Below are positions 13,739 to 15,429 of a stretch of 15,429 nucleotides of DNA, piece by piece; positions within the stretch are counted from its first letter, which is position 1, and every line of letters begins with the position of its first letter. The stretch lies in the NCBI GenBank assembly GCA_003702465.1, contig REGF01000012.1:3412-18840 (forward strand), in the 5' to 3' direction. This DNA is from Candidatus Nitrosomarinus sp. (lineage in GTDB: Archaea > Thermoproteota > Nitrososphaeria > Nitrososphaerales > Nitrosopumilaceae). A model generated the notes under the pieces. That model ran no database searches. It worked only from the letters and a program-made list of their open reading frames with translations, and had not been told where the DNA came from. Made by a program: the position numbers and the translations under genes.

Positions 13739-14569
13739 TTATGTTATCTTGACTGAAATTCCAATATTTTTAAGAACCACTTTTAATTCAGAATAGACTG
13801 TTTTTGCGTCATTAATTTGATTTTTTGAAAGTAATTCTCTAATTTCAAGAATTAATTCATTTGCCCTATCAATTTCAATTTCATCTCTACCTAGATCTTT
13901 TGCTTGCATTAATTTTTGATCAATTTGAACTAGGAATTTCTCAAAGAAATTTTTGATAGAATTAGATTGTTTTTCAGCCATAGAATTACGTATTTCGTTT
14001 TTGATAGATTTTATGAGATCCTTTAATTTATCGATATTTTTAGAAGAATCTTCATTTGCATTGATTTGATTACGTATTTCTTGAATTAGTGAGTATGCTG
14101 TAGTGAAATTATTACCATTCTGTTCGATTTTATGCTTATTAGAAATTGATTCTAAAGTTTTTACATATTTTTCTAATCTATCAAGTTTAGATTCCAAGTT
14201 TTGATTAGACTTTTGTGATACACTGACTACAATGACCTTTTCTGAAGATTGTGAAATAATTCTAGAAATTTGCATAAATGAGTTCATTGCTAAAAGGAAA
14301 TCTTGTTTAGCTTTTTCAATATCATTATTTGATAATGATTTATCTAATGATTCAACTGCTCTATGACCTTTTTCATATAAAATATTGATATTATTTGGTA
14401 TTTCATTTTGATATTTTTTATCTAATTGATTTACAATTTGTTTATCTGCTTGTGTAGCTATACGCAAGAGTATACTTGGATCGTTTTGTCCATATGCTTG
14501 ATTAGCTAGTGATGGAGAAATTGTACCAAAAATTAAAACAATTATTGCAAATAAGGCTAATTTTTTCAA
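13739..14569 (-). CDS. Secreted helical protein, partner of the upstream regulator
   Basis: A 276-residue protein that I cannot place in a named family. Residues 1-27 form a signal peptide (MKK, then a hydrophobic core, then cleavage near SLANQAYG). The rest is Lys-, Asn-, Gln- and Glu-rich and predicted almost fully helical. Two or more repeats of an AxxLIxEIRxxI type pattern (about 157-168 and 237-248) and heptad-like stretches near 125-145 and 176-200 suggest a bundle or coiled coil. There is no membrane helix after the signal and no cysteine, so it should be free outside the cell or held by other proteins. TTG 14569 overlaps the TGA of the upstream regulator as TTGA, and GGAGG lies seven bases ahead, so the two are translationally coupled. 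A periplasm-like sensor partner of the regulator is possible but not shown. Confidence 0.7.
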   Translation of the reverse strand: MKKLALFAIIVLIFGTISPSLANQAYGQNDPSILLRIATQADKQIVNQLDKKYQNEIPNNINILYEKGHRAVESLDKSLSNNDIEKAKQDFLLAMNSFMQISRIISQSSEKVIVVSVSQKSNQNLESKLDRLEKYVKTLESISNKHKIEQNGNNFTTAYSLIQEIRNQINANEDSSKNIDKLKDLIKSIKNEIRNSMAEKQSNSIKNFFEKFLVQIDQKLMQAKDLGRDEIEIDRANELILEIRELLSKNQINDAKTVYSELKVVLKNIGISVKIT

Positions 14570-15429
14570 TTATCTTCCTCCATATCCTTGCGTAATTTTA
14601 CCAAATTTTGTAAATCTTTCTTTTCTATTTCAATAATACCCTCACGTTCTAATCGTTTTACTGCACGCCACATTGTAGTTCTAGGTTGTAAGAATTTTTT
14701 TCGTAATTCACTTTCAAGAACTTCACCGTTATTATCAAAAATAAATTTGACTAATTCCTTATCATCTTCTCTTAAATCAGGTTTTAATTTGAAAATTGTT
14801 TCAAGATCTAAAATATTATTTTTTTGAACTGTTAGAGTCTTTTCAATAATTTGCTCATCTATTTTTTTATTATTTTTTTGTCTATTTCTAGCAATTACTA
14901 CAATAGAAACTAAAGCAATTGCAATAATTCCACCAGCTATTCCAGCAATAATTGTATTCAAAGAATTATTTTCTTTATTTTTTATTTCTTCACTTGGAGT
15001 TGAAATTGAATTAGTGCTAAAAAAATAATCTATCTCAGTTGAACCTGAAGAAAGTGTTAATTGATTTTGTTCATTGACAATTTCCATATTCAATGGAAGA
15101 TTAGTCATTCCAACAATTGCAGAATTTTTTGGTAATAGTAATGTGAAATCAGATGGGGAATCTAAAGAAAATGTCCATAATCTACCTTGTTTTGAAACTA
15201 AATCGTGAATATCATATTCCATAGTAATTACAGATGATCCAAAAGTTTCGATTATAGCTGTATCATCTATAATATCAAAATCTAATAGGAATCCATCATC
15301 ACCTATTACAACTAAATTATCAACAGTGTTTCCAAAAAGATTTACTTCATAATCAGTTAAGAATGGATCAACATCAATTTCTGCTGAGATGTGTGTAGAA
15401 CCATCTGGATAAATTATCAGATCAAGATC
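14566..15429 (-). CDS. Membrane-anchored winged-helix transcription regulator, N-terminus cut off by window edge
   Basis: The frame is open to the window edge, so 287 residues are visible and the start lies beyond it. In visible numbering about 1-140 is a beta-rich outer domain (LIIYPDGSTHISAEIDVDP; repeated strand-turn pattern). One membrane helix follows at 159-180 (TIIAGIAGGIIAIALVSIVV), then RNRQKNNKK as the inner, positive side. The cytoplasmic end, about 224-281, is a winged helix: KELVKFIFDNNGEVLESELR, then a recognition helix around RTTMWRAVKRLEREG, then the wing IIEIEKKDLQNLV. This layout, outer domain-helix-wHTH, is that of a one-component membrane regulator also common in other archaea. 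Within the visible part ATG 15222 is only an internal Met. It is coupled to the secreted helical protein by a TTGA overlap. Ligand and target genes are unknown; control of its own operon is a fair guess. Confidence 0.75.
   Translation of the reverse strand, partial: DLDLIIYPDGSTHISAEIDVDPFLTDYEVNLFGNTVDNLVVIGDDGFLLDFDIIDDTAIIETFGSSVITMEYDIHDLVSKQGRLWTFSLDSPSDFTLLLPKNSAIVGMTNLPLNMEIVNEQNQLTLSSGSTEIDYFFSTNSISTPSEEIKNKENNSLNTIIAGIAGGIIAIALVSIVVIARNRQKNNKKIDEQIIEKTLTVQKNNILDLETIFKLKPDLREDDKELVKFIFDNNGEVLESELRKKFLQPRTTMWRAVKRLEREGIIEIEKKDLQNLVKLRKDMEEDN
14577..14581 (-). promoter_or_regulatory. Ribosome binding site of the secreted helical protein
   Basis: GGAGG on the minus strand in the last codons of the regulator gene, seven bases before TTG 14569. 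It supports that start and the coupling of the two genes. Confidence 0.5.

Noticed and set aside
1..15429. Mobile elements, CRISPR arrays, phage or defence genes
   Set aside because: No transposase, integrase, direct-repeat array or defence-type domain is seen on either strand; nearly all of the window is housekeeping or small conserved-type genes.

Overview
The window looks like an AT-rich chromosome segment from a marine ammonia-oxidising archaeon of the Nitrosopumilus type (Nitrososphaerota). That placement is inferred from three things: archaeal families (aconitase-X-type phosphomevalonate dehydratase, GPN-loop GTPase, a preQ0/archaeosine gene set), TATA-like boxes about 25-28 bases ahead of start codons, and first genes that appear leaderless with many TTG or GTG starts. 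Shine-Dalgarno-like sites appear mainly ahead of genes inside operons. Almost every base is coding and I see no mobile element, CRISPR array, tRNA or rRNA.

Left part (1-4174): a truncated phosphomevalonate dehydratase large subunit (archaeal mevalonate pathway) and endonuclease III diverge from one near-palindromic TATA box. Endonuclease III overlaps, tail to tail, a secreted and membrane-anchored protein of unknown role. Next is the assimilatory sulfur pair cysH-sat (APS reductase and ATP sulfurylase), one minus-strand operon.

Middle (4175-9467): a THUMP protein shaped like ThiI but lacking the catalytic PP-loop, then a GT-B-like glycosyltransferase. After it comes a GC-rich hairpin at 6626-6693 that is best read as an RNA element rather than as the N-terminus of the next protein. 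Then a small zinc-ribbon protein, an acidic-tailed small protein that may have an OB fold, a short-chain dehydrogenase and a flippase-like membrane protein (LPG-synthase-TM family).

Right part (9468-15429): a plus-strand run of GPN-loop GTPase, homoserine kinase and QueC meets a minus-strand run holding FolE and QueE plus two tiny membrane proteins. FolE, QueE and QueC cover three of the four usual steps from GTP to preQ0, the precursor of archaeosine in tRNA; QueD is not here. The window ends in a two-gene operon: a membrane-anchored winged-helix regulator (its N-terminus is beyond the window) and, coupled by a TTGA overlap, a secreted helical protein.

The most interesting points are the unexplained hairpin RNA candidate at 6626-6693, the ThiI-like protein with a missing PP-loop, and the regulator/secreted-protein pair.
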